DNA of 64,000 nucleotides from Adiantum capillus-veneris (Eukaryota > Streptophyta > Polypodiopsida > Polypodiales > Pteridaceae), in assembly GCA_014529385.2 (NCBI GenBank), contig CM043946.1:34364558-34428557 (forward strand). The letters are read 5' to 3'. The notes beneath the pieces were generated by a model, which saw nothing but the letters and a program-made list of their open reading frames with translations, was not told the DNA's origin and made no database searches. Of this stretch, positions 11,651 through 21,684 are shown piece after piece. Position 1 is the first letter of the stretch, and the number at the start of each line of letters is the position of its first letter. The position numbers were made by a program, and so were the translations under genes.

Positions 11651-12240
11651 CTAGAATTGTTTCTGGCAATCCACATGCAACCGCATCCCATAATGTTGCA
11701 CCCCAACATCTATCCCATCATGCTCACAAGCTACCCATGGCTTATCTTCACTGTTCCAAGAATCCCTTGGCAAACATCCCACTTCAAACCAAGCATCATC
11801 ATACACATCATCAAACGAGAAAACCGTACATGAACCTCCCTCCCAACCATATAAAACGAGACTCTCCTTAAAAGAGCACCGAGGTTGATACAAACACTCT
11901 ACCCATAGCATACCCTTGCTCATCTAGTGGAACCTCCTCTTTTGGAGGGGCTAACCATTGCATCTCCCGTATCCTAGTCAAAGCTTTATCAACAAGCACC
12001 TACATACCTTCATCCATAGCAACCTTGACATCATCAAATCCCCAATCAGCTTTACTTTTAAAGCATACCTAGTCCAAGGAACTTGTTTCCATAGCATCAC
12101 CATGGCAATTCGTAGACAACTTCAGCTGCTCCTCCCTTTAATAGGCATCTAACTCATCATGAGCATCAGAAAAATGCCCAGCCCCCTTGGTTTCCACTTC
12201 ATCACCATCCTCTTCTCGACCCTATAGACCAACCTGGCTA
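11651..12240 (-). pseudogene. Gene-like remnant, possibly the C-terminal end of a plant immune-receptor-type protein
   Basis: The minus strand holds a 90-codon frame (11651-11923) with non-repetitive, protein-like composition: SWNSEDKPWVACEHDGIDVG, then VQHYGMRLHVDCQ just before the stop. Upstream on the same strand, in other phases, are ADWGFDDVKVAMDEG (about 12.05 kb) and REMQWLAPPKEEVPLDEQGY (about 11.93-11.97 kb), with a GTATGTAG beside the former that could be a splice donor. The ending (a W-rich strand pair, an acidic loop, then a GMRL-type strand) resembles the post-LRR jelly-roll domain at the end of plant TIR-NBS-LRR proteins. That is a weak family guess. Frame changes may be introns or frameshifts. 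No NB-ARC or LRR is seen nearby. Confidence 0.35.
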
Positions 12241-12824
12241 TCCATAGATTAGATTTCATCCTTTTCTACAAATCTACGAACCAATTGCATTGCCATAGCA
12301 CTTTCCACATCTACACATGAAAATTGTGGTCAAGTAAGGTAAGTATGCACAATGCACTTGGGACAAGCTAGACACATATAGGAAAAATTGGTAAATCAAG
12401 CCTCATTTGCAGTCAGACACTTTCAAAGAGGGAGAGCGAGAGAGCTTTCTTGACCTAGAGCATTCCGTAGGGGATTTTCCTGTTTACAGCCACACTGAAC
12501 ACCCACACTACAATAGATTCCATAGGTATGATCCTTATTAGTGCATGAATAGTTTTATGTGTTCACATCTGCACAAAAACACTCACAACAACAAAATCAA
12601 AAAAATTCAAAACGGGGATTTTTGGGAGCTGACAGAGCACTTTTGGGAGGGTTGACAAGTCCAAATTCACAAGCAAGCCCGGGGAGGTCACCTAAGAAAA
12701 ATGTAACCTATCACATGAGTTCAACAGAAGGGTATTTAAAGTTCTTGAAACTTACATAAATATATATATAGAAGGACATTACTTTTTCAAATTTGAAAAA
12801 AAACTTATATATTTTAAAAGAAAA
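12241..12824. other. Stretch without recognisable gene
   Basis: Only short frames. A small (AT)n stretch lies near 12,760. Confidence 0.4.
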
Positions 12825-12920
12825 GGGTACATTATATTCCTAACAAAATTCACAGATAAGGGGTTTTACAAACAAGTCTTGAACACACGTGATATGGTAG
12901 TTTTACACATAGTGAACCCC
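12825..12920. repeat. Dispersed repeat related to 29.08-29.19 kb
   Basis: Shares a succession of words with 29,085-29,190: GGGTACATTATA/GGGTACATATAA, then AAGGGGTTTTA/AAGGGATTTTT, then ACGTGATATG/ACGTGCTATG, then TTTTACACATAGTGAA/TTTTTACATAGTGGA, then a CCCC run. The similarity is partial and interrupted, as expected for an old dispersed repeat. Confidence 0.45.
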
Positions 12921-12974
12921 CCGAGCAAGCAAGTTGAATGAATGTCCAAAACTACTATTCTAGGAATGGGATGG

Positions 12975-14225
12975 AACATGGATTGAGATCCATGACCTCC
13001 CATTTCAAATTGTAGACGTGAGTTGTGCAAAATGATGCTGAGAAAAGCGCCTATCCACAGCTGCCATCACATAAAACATTTGTTGTTGATCGCATTCCAT
13101 GACCCCCAACTTCTCTGAACACAAAATTTGTGGTATAGTTAGCTTGAAAATGCCTTGGGGAGCATGCCCTATAAATTTGGTATCAAATAGACATGGGAAT
13201 CACCAAAAACCAAGTAAAATTGAAATTTTAGTTAACAAATGGTCATTTTGACCCATAGATGGAAAAAGTGCCCCAATCCTACAAAAACGTGCACTAGTGG
13301 CTTAAGGTGCATGCCAAGAAACTACCCTTGAGGTTTTGTCTAATTTGGGTTCAGAACAAGGATCACGATCCATGACCCCATATGCGGATTTTGTAAGAAT
13401 TTTTTGCAAAGTGTGTGCACAGGCTAGGAATTGTGCAATGCGCTAGAAATTCAATCTTTGATCATGAAAATTGCTTCATTTGTCAAATTTTAGAGTGTTA
13501 GATACTAGCATTGTGTTCTTAGTCAAAGTGCAAAGTCAAGGAGTACATGTGAACTTAGGGTAACTCAAGAAAATCCATAAAATTCCTAGAAAGTGGGCCA
13601 AACTTGTCAAGGAGACTAAAGGGGTCAAAGAGACTCCAATTGTGCTAGAAAACAATAGATGGCTAGGATATGGGCACTACTTCAATCCCAAATCATCAAA
13701 AGAGGAACATGATGGATCAAAATGTCCAACCAAAACCAAATATGGCAAAGTCGGACCAAATTGGGCCGTAACTTGGGAAATTGGGGAAGTTTGGGAAAAA
13801 ATTATCTAGATTTAAAACTAACTCCACCACTGTGTTAGCATATTCTATAGGAACATGTACCTCAAGATTCACCCCAAAAGGATACAGAACATAGATCCTG
13901 ATCCATGACTCCTTGTAAGCTTTCCAGACCAAAATCATACTATCAGGTCCCAAATGCCAAGAAGATCCTAACCTTGGAGTTTCAATTCATTTGAACTTCA
14001 AAACCCTTGCCAAAATGCCAAGAAGATCCTAACCATGGAATTTCAAGTCATTTGAACTTCAAAACAAGTCCAATAAAATTGCCAAAAAGTGGCATAAATT
14101 TCTAACCAATGATCCAAATTCCAAAAGAAGTGAACCATAGCATTCCCAAAGCATGCTTTATGAGATGGTATAACCAGAAGTCCAATATGTGTTCCAACAT
14201 GGATTGTGATCCATGACCCCCTGAG
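12975..14225. repeat. Degenerate repeat tract with recurring GATCCATGAC motif
   Basis: The word GATCCATGAC, or one-base variants, recurs at about 12,988, 13,095 (ATTCCATGAC), 13,368, 13,900 and 14,208, usually preceded by GAACA(T/A)(G/A)GAT. Intervals are about 107, 273, 532 and 308 bases. Two minus-strand frames across it (13717-13953 and 14043-14279) share WI-I and the spacing of their NLD segments, as decayed copies of one unit would. This is probably an eroded tandem array or an old retroelement leader. No functional coding is proposed. Confidence 0.5.
13952..14065. repeat. Direct duplication, two 53-bp copies
   Basis: 13952-14004 and 14013-14065 both read AAATGCCAAGAAGATCCTAA onward to CATTTGAACTTCAAAAC, with three differences. 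It lies inside the degenerate repeat tract. Confidence 0.8.
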
Positions 14226-14424
14226 CCAAATCTTACTTGTAACCACATGACTTAGTGCTTGTAGTTTTCCTAGAAGCACTGGTAAATTTTGGTCAAGTTT
14301 GGACTTGTTTTAATCAAGTTATGCTCATTTTTTGGTTTTTGGTCAAGTTTGTGTTTTTTTAACTTTCTCGACAACTTTTTGGCCAACTGCTAGAGCTAAT
14401 TGAAGTTTTTTTCTGTAACACAAA

Positions 14425-15236
14425 ATGCCTCGTAGATCACCAAGAAAGCAATGGGAGGCCACACCCCTTCGAAGTTCCAAACCAAAGCGGATGAAGAAGA
14501 GGAGGATATCACCGTCCCTCTAGTGTAGGTCAAGAGGAGATCAACAGAATGGAGGGATCAAATTCCAATCTCATAGACTCATAGATCCATGGAAGAGGCA
14601 CAAAGACTGAGAGAGAAACGATGATAGAAGTTGATTGAAGAAAATAAAAAGGTAGAAGCAGAGGGAGTTGATGCGGACGATGAAGAGGAGGAAGATCAGG
14701 ACAAGCCTTTAGAGCAAAGGAAAGTAGAAATACTAGAGACGATAAAGCAATTAAAAAGGAGAAAAGCGGCAGATAAGGTGGATCTTGTTGGCACCATGCG
14801 GCAACACATCCACAATGTCCTTAAGCACGTACAAAGAGAAACAAAGAGCTCAAGAGGAATCCAAAAAGAAAAAGACTCGTGACCTAGAATCTCCTTAAGG
14901 AGCAAAGAAAAAGACGATATGGAGCCACCAAGGGAGGCGACGGGTGTGAAACCCATGGAAATCCACAAAAAAATAGTGTCACCCCTCTCCCCCAAACCAA
15001 CTACCCCTCCTCTTGCTCAATATTCAAAGGATGAAGCAAAAAATCAAGACAAAACTCAGGAACAACAACCTCTAGAGTAGCACAGTCTCAAAGACAAAGA
15101 GAATGAGAATTCCAAAGTAAAAGAATCCACTCAGCAGCAGACTCTTCCAAAGCAGTAGGGGTTTGAAAAGTAAAAAGAAGATGATAAAGATAAAGATCCT
15201 ATAAACAATGAGAAAGAGCAAGAGCAGCAAAGGTAG
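14425..15236 (+). pseudogene. K/E-rich broken ORF, function unknown
   Basis: Begins at an ATG (14425) with a basic, proline/serine-containing start (MPRRSPRKQWEATPL). After a stop and a phase change it continues in the frame of 14631-14882 (EEEEDQDKPLEQRK; KQLKRRKAADKVD). Ignoring the TGA at 14880, the same phase stays coding-like to 15236, with three further stops. The composition is dominated by K, E, Q and D, predicting coiled-coil or disordered protein. Its place next to mobile elements suggests an ORF1 or gag-like product, but no nucleocapsid zinc knuckle or capsid motif is visible. Identity is open. Confidence 0.35.
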
Positions 15237-15498
15237 ACATTAGGAAGATAATGGGGTGTAGGAGGGCCTCTTTATTTTCCATGAGCTTATGGAGGTGATT
15301 AACATTTTGACGAATAGGTGTACGCCATATGTGCAAGAATGGTGGGTGTGTAAGAGATATATAAGAGTGGTCAAAGGATGCACTTTTTCTCCCAAAAAGG
15401 AGGTGGAAAATTTTATGATTTTTGGCCTTCCATAACTCCCACATATAATCTCCAATTTGAGCGGAGATCATAGATATGAAATCTACGTGTTGGAGGTC
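15237..15498 (-). pseudogene. LINE ORF2 C-terminal fragment, interrupted by element G
   Basis: The minus-strand frame (15199-15471) contains YMWELWKAKNHKIFH, matching the WQARN/WNAKN pattern of the LINE fragments at 28-489 and 5.73 kb. The right boundary is the 5-bp target duplication of element G at 15499-15503. I did not find the missing part on the far side of G, so it was probably already truncated. Confidence 0.45.
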
Positions 15499-15503
15499 TT
15501 TCC

Positions 15504-15910
15504 TGTTACGGCATTAGCCGCACATGCAGCCCTGCGGTTCTGCGGAGGTCTGGACACTGCGGATCAGGAGTCAGGAGTCATGCGGTATGCGGCGGCCGGA
15601 TCGGCAGTTCTTCATAGGATATCATGGGACAGGAGTGTGTGCACCGTTCCCGATCTGCGCTGGAGCAGCGGTTGTATATGGAGGGGCATACCTGTCTTTT
15701 GATGTAACTTAACCAATCTCTATGATATTCATGGCATCATCTATTGTACTCTGTGTCTGGATTACAGATGAATGATGCAAGGGTTGTTCTGTGTCTGTGT
15801 ACTTTGTAGTTCCTTCTCTTGTCATTCTGTGCGTTGATGTTCATATAATGTAGTTGCGGGTAATCATTCCCGTAATGCCTATTGCTCCTGTGTGGGCAAT
15901 AGCCATTACA
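15504..15910 (+). repeat. Element G 5' LTR
   Basis: TG...CA-bounded, 407 bp. It differs from the 3' LTR mainly by small insertions: an extra CTGCGGTT-type duplication near 15,540 and about 20 extra bases near 15,810. A run of CTCTGTGTCTGGATTACAG is shared by both copies. Confidence 0.95.
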
Positions 15911-15930
15911 TCTGGCGACCACGATGCGTG
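15911..15930 (+). other. Element G primer binding site region
   Basis: Immediately after the LTR the sequence is TCTGGCGACCACGATGCG. The TGG at offset 2 can pair with a tRNA CCA end, as in plant gypsy elements. It differs from the initiator-Met site used by elements A and C and from the GGCGCC-type site of E. The tRNA cannot be named with certainty. Confidence 0.55.
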
Positions 15931-16290
15931 ATGAACGGCCTGCGATGAATATGCATGCGCACTAGGTCGCAGGGTCCGCCTTACCCTGTGGTTCCAATTG
16001 TAGGAAGACGTCGGAGGAGAGGCAGTTTAGATGAATTTGTTTTTTCTTCACCGCAGATTGAGGAATCTGTATCTCCATCACCAAGCTTGGTGCGTGGTAG
16101 GAGGTTGCGGTGAGCGAGACGTACTCCGTGCAATTAGTCATGTCCTCCTGTCGTACGTTCACCCTTACCCACACAGGTTGCTCCACCACCGTCTCTGGTA
16201 AGCAGTCCGAGAGTATCTCCGCCACTGTCCCCACCTCCTAGTGCTCGTCAGCTTTTTCCGGGGGGAGGAGGAACAGTTGGGCAAGGAGTG

Positions 16291-19200
16291 ATGGCTCATC
16301 CTCAGATTAAGTATAGTCGGTTTTGAGGTCTTTCGAGTGAAGACCCGGATGCACATTTACGCCAATTCAATAAAGCTTATCGATTGAATCATCCTGGGGT
16401 GGTGATTTCTCTCCATCAACAGTCAGTATTTGAATCTACACTCTCAGGGAAAGCTGCGAAATGATTGTCCGAATATCCTGATGATCATTTCCAGACGTAT
16501 GCTGACGGATCCATAGCGTTTCTATGAAGCTTTCGAACGGAAAAGACAGTCCCTCAATATTTGGAGAAGCTTCGAACGTTCCGGCAGAAGTCATTGCCAG
16601 TGGAGGATTACGCTGCAAAATTTCGGATGCTTTTGCAGAGGGTACCTCAAGCACAAAGACCGGCAGTGGAAGTACTGAATGACTATTTTTTGCGGGGGCT
16701 CAACAAGGATCTCAGAACAGCTATGGCAACAGTGGATTAGGTAACTACTCCACTGGATACTGTAATTTCTAGGGCTGTAGTAGCACGAGAGGATTTAGAG
16801 GATACGGAACATCCAAAGAAGTCAAAGAAGAAAGATAGAAAGAAATCTCATCGGAAGTCACAGGACAGTGGCAGTGATAGTTCGAAGTTGGAATCCGTAG
16901 GATCTGATTCCTCGGACTCAGGCAACAGCGATTCGGGAAAAGAATCGGAAGAGACACCACGGAAAAAATCCCAACGTCACGGGAAAGGTGTATCCTCCGG
17001 ATCGACGGAATCGGCTGCAGTCGCTAAAAGTCTGAAGGAAATCTGGTGTACCCAATGTTGGAATCCGGGCCATGCTGCTCAGGAATGTGCAATGAATCAG
17101 AAGTGGTGTGCGATTTGCACGACCAATACTCATAATACAGTGGAATGTTATTTCAATGGCCGGGGTCGTCGGAGACGAGGGGACTCTTCTACCTGGCAAC
17201 AACCACAGATAGGGCAGGGACAAGAGCCTGCTGTGGCGATGGCTCATGCTCATACACCAGAGCCGCCTCTGCAAGGTCAAGCAGGAGGACGAGGTCATGG
17301 GGGAGGACGAGGCCGCGGAAGAGGTGGCCGAGATCCTAATCGCCCCAAGACATGCCTTTTCTGTTTGGGGGATGGCCATTGGCGATCTGAGTGTACTGAA
17401 TCTATGGAATACGATCGGAAAAAGCAGGAACGCGCTGCAGGGAAACAGCCTAGTGTGGCTATGGTTCAGATTGAAGGATTGGAGGAGTCTGACCCAGCGG
17501 TTTCATTAATCACGCGATCGGGTAAAAATGTGGTTCCAACTCCCGATGTGAAAATTCCGGATTCGACGGCTCAGCAAGAGGTGCGGAAAAAGACTGTATC
17601 ATGGTTGCCACAATCCGCAACACCAGTAAAGACAGCAGGACCATCGACTATGCCAACCACTGTAGGCCTGGAAATAAGGGAAGGGAAAGCTGGAATTAAG
17701 GGTGATATTAAAGAACAGGAGGAGTGGAATTCAGTTTGGAAAGAGGTTCTTACGTCACCAATTCAAGTACCTCTGGGTTCATTGCTAAAATTGGTCCCGA
17801 ATTTCCATAATGCATTGCTGCGACAAACGGCCACTGAGCTGAGGGAAGTCGCCATTGGGAAGGTTGAAAGCGAGGATGATGATTCAGCCCCGTTGTCGGC
17901 GAATAGGATCACGGATACCCGTATTCCGGAACTTTCAGTTCGATACCATGGCACATACATTGACAAGGTACTCTTGGATGGAGGAGCGGGGGTAAACATT
18001 ATCACCCAAGCAGCGTGTGAGCGTTTTGGTCTCAGTGATTGGGATCCTGCACCCTTTGTAGTCTGCATGGCAGATCAGCGAAGAGTGCAACCAGTGGGTT
18101 TACTTCGGGGTATTGTTTTGGATGTAGCGGGCTTGTCCTTTGCTGTTTCCTTAGTAGTTTTGAATATTGAAGATCATAATCAGGATTATCACATTATCTT
18201 GGGGATACCCTGGTTACGACAAGTGAGGGTAAAACATAATTGGGAAGAAAATATGCTTACAGTAAAGAAGGGTAAAAGAAAAGTGCGTGTGATGTTGAGA
18301 ACATGCCGACAACCAGTTCAGGCAGCATGGTCGGTGATAGCAGAAACAGTTAATATGGTGGAAGGATTAGAAGAGGATGAAGAGGAACAATTTCTCAAAG
18401 AGAATCTGGATTTGGTATCTCTATACCTTGCGGATATTTCTCTGATTCCGAAAGGGCATTCGGTGGGGGTTTCAGGAACTCCAGGAGGAATAGGGGAGCC
18501 CCAACAACAGGTGCTTCCAAGTCCTGAGTCACTGGAGGACGTGATTCAGCAAGAACGAGCGTTTGAGGCGCAAATGGAAAAAATTACAAGGGTTAAGGAA
18601 GATGAATTAGAGAAGGTATTTGTTGGGGAGCAAGCGGAGTCGCAGCCCATATACATTAATAAGCAGTTGGAAGCAAGTTTTAGAGATGATTTGATCAAAT
18701 TACTGACAGAGTTTAAGGATGTTTTCGCATGGGAATATGCGGACATGCAGGGATTGGATCCTAAGTTTTATCAGCATACGATCAATCTGAAACTGGATGC
18801 GGTGCCTGTGAAGCAACATTCATACAGGATGAATCCGAATGTGGCAAAGCAAGTTAAATTGGAAATTGATCACCTGTTGGAAGTGGGTTTTATTACCCCT
18901 ATTGATAATCCGGAATGGATTTCTCCAATTGTGGTAGTACCAAAGAAAAATAAGCAAATCCAAATTTGTGTGGATTACCGGAAATTGAATGCCGCTACTG
19001 TTCCAGATCCTTTTCCTCTCCCATTTTTGGATTCCATTTTGGATGATGTAACAGGACATGAGATGTATACTTTTTTGGATGTCTTTAGTGGATATAATCA
19101 AATCAGAATGGCATTGTGGGATCAACCAAAAATATCTTTTATTACCGCACGAGGAGTATTTGCCTGCACAGTAATGTGGTTTGGATTGCGGAATGCACCT

Positions 19201-21684
19201 TCCACTTTTCAACGGGATATGTTCCAAATATTTGGGCCTTACTTGACGGATTTTATGCGAATTTTTCTGGATGATCTCAGTGTTTTTGGAGCACAATTGG
19301 AGCATTTGCAACAATTACGGTTATGCTTTACGAAATGCAGAGAGGTAAAATTCAGTTTGAATCCTTTAAAGTGTGCATTTGCTGTTCGCAGTGGTAGGCT
19401 CTTGGGGCATATCATCTCTGAAGACGGCATTTCTGTGGATCCGGATAAAATTGCCGCAATTATGGAAGCGCCTGCACCACGGAATCAGAAACAGTGCGAG
19501 ATTTTCCTGGGTCAAGCCCGATGGCATGGGAGGCATTTGCGGTTTGTCGTGCATTTGGCAATCCCGATTACTCAGGCAGCTCATGCTATAGATTTCGAAT
19601 GGACACAGGAATGTGATTTGGCTTTTCGAAGATTAAAACTGCAGCTCTCCAAAGCTCCGATTATGCTAGCACCGAATTGGGGGCAGGATTTTCATGTGTT
19701 CGTGGATGCTTCGGATCGCGCTATTGGTAGTGTGTTGATGCAGGAACAAAGTCAAGGATGGTTCCGACCGATCTATTATGCCAGTAGACGATTATCATTT
19801 GCAGAAAGAAATTATTTAGTAACGGAAAGGGAATGTTTAGGGATGATTTATTCAGTGAAGAAATTCCGGCACTATCTGTTGGGCTGACGGTTTTTCTTCC
19901 ATGTGGACCATTTGGCTCTGTTATACCTGGTAAGGCAACAGAATTTGACGGGAAGATTGGCCCGATGGGTGCTTCTGTTGCAGGAATTTGACTTTGAGGT
20001 CATACACAGGCCAGGGGCTCAGCATGCGGTGGCTGACTACCTATCCAAGCTAGACTCTGGAGAGCCGCCGACGGGGGTCGCTGATGAATTTCTGGATGCA
20101 TCTCTGTTTCTAACAGGAGTCGCTGCAGAAGATATTACCGTCCCGAGTCAGGTAAGGGTCATTCCGAGCATTCCATGGACATGGTATGAGGAGATGTTTC
20201 ATTTTCTCGACGGCGACGACATGCCTTCCTTCTTGACCAGCCATCAGAGGAAACATATGGCTATTAGAAGCAGGAATTTTGAGATCATTATGGGGAAGCT
20301 CTATTACCGCATGGTGGCAGAGGTGTTACTCCGATGTGTGCTACCACAGGAGCAGGAAGCAGTCCTAGAGGAAGTACATACGGGTATTTCTGGAGGTCAC
20401 TTTGCAGCACTAATTACACCTAGAAAGGTTCTCCAATCAGGATTATGGTGGCCCACATTGTTTCAAGATGCGAGAAACTATGTGCAACAGTGTGATGTGT
20501 GTCAGCATTTGGGGCAACCTACCAAACGCTCAAGAATGCCTTTTCAGCCAGTCTTGCCCTTGGAGCCTTTTCAAAAGTGGGGTTTGGATTTTGTTGGTCC
20601 TTTTAAACCAGTGGCAGCTCACACAGGGAATAAGTATATCTTGACAGCCACGGATTACGCTACCAAATGGGTGGAGGCATGGCCTTTGAGGGATAACACT
20701 GCAATTTCTATGGCGGGATGCTTATATAAGGATATCGTTTCTAGATATGGCTGCCCTATTGAGCTGGTTAGTGACCGGGGAAGTCATTTTTTTAATAAGG
20801 TGATGGAGAGAATGCTGCGGTTTTACTTTGTATTGCACAGGAAATCTTCTCCATATTATCCTCAGGCGAATGGGCAAGCAGAATCAACCAATAAACAATC
20901 GATTCGAATTTTGACAAAGTTAGTGAATATGAATAGAACGGATTGGGATGTGAAACTTCCTTCTGCCTTATGGGCCTATCGGACAGCTTACAAAGTGGCA
21001 ACAGGATTGAATCCTTTTAAGTTAGCATTTAGCATGGAGGCAATCACTCCGGTGGAGCATGTGATTCCGAGTTTGCGGATGTTGATTGCGGATCGGCTTC
21101 TTCCGGAGGATTCCGTGATTTATCGATTGGATGTTTTGCAGGAACTGGACGAAGAGCGGCTGCAGAGCTTTGCGGTGCTGCAGGATCTGCAGTTTAGGTG
21201 GAAAAAATGGCTGGATCGCCCAAAAGCACGGCAATTTGTTCGAGGACAGCTGGTCCTTGTCTTCAATTCCCGTCTCGGGAAGATGCCGAGGAAGCTTAAA
21301 TTAAGGTGGTCAGGACCATTTTGGATTTTTCAAGCATGCGGGCCTATTTCTTTTTATTTGGCGGATTTGCGGGGGGAGGTTATTTTTGTGTCGGTCAATG
21401 GTTTCAGACTGCGCCATTATGTTTCACCTACCACGATTCAGCACCCCTTTACTGCGGTACAAGAGACGGAAGCCGCCTTAATCATGATTGGGGATTCTTT
21501 TGCATGCAATCTTGGGAAGCGGGAAAAGATCTATGATGGTTGTGACACCGTGGATCGCCCTATTTTGGGAACTCATTGTGGAAGGGTTACTATTGCATGC
21601 AGACGTTTTTTATTGTGGTTCTCTAGTTTCGTGTGTCGCGCGCTCTTAGTGTTTTATTCTCTGCTCCTGCATCTCATCGCCACC
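16291..21684 (+). pseudogene. Element G gag-pol (gag, PR, RT, RNase H, IN)
   Basis: One phase runs from the ATG at 16291 with a proline/glycine-rich open stretch above it. Gag core is at about 16.34-16.80 kb. Three CX2CX4HX4C zinc knuckles (CTQCWNPGHAAQEC, CAICTTNTHNTVEC, CLFCLGDGHWRSEC) lie between 17047 and 17400, the last after a GRG-rich basic stretch. Protease has LLDGGAGVNI (DGGAG at 17977-17991). Reverse transcriptase has FLDD at 19264-19275. RNase H begins DFHVFVDASDRAIG (19687). Integrase has the HHCC zinc site (CDVCQHLG at about 20.5 kb), D, D and E residues in GLDFVGPF, LVSDRGSHF and GQAEST, and a GPF module (LRWSGPFWI) near 21.31 kb. Nonsense codons lie at 16324, 16462, 16525, 16738 and 19885 (within RNase H). 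No frameshift is present. Confidence 0.93.

Noticed and set aside
15962-16356. Minus-strand ORFs in the element G leader.
   Set aside because: Shadow frames opposite the proline-rich gag start on the plus strand.
19885-19887. TGA between the two halves of element G pol as a programmed readthrough or recoding stop.
   Set aside because: It lies inside RNase H, not at a gag-pol boundary, and seven other stops of the same transition type occur in the element, so ordinary nonsense mutation is simpler.
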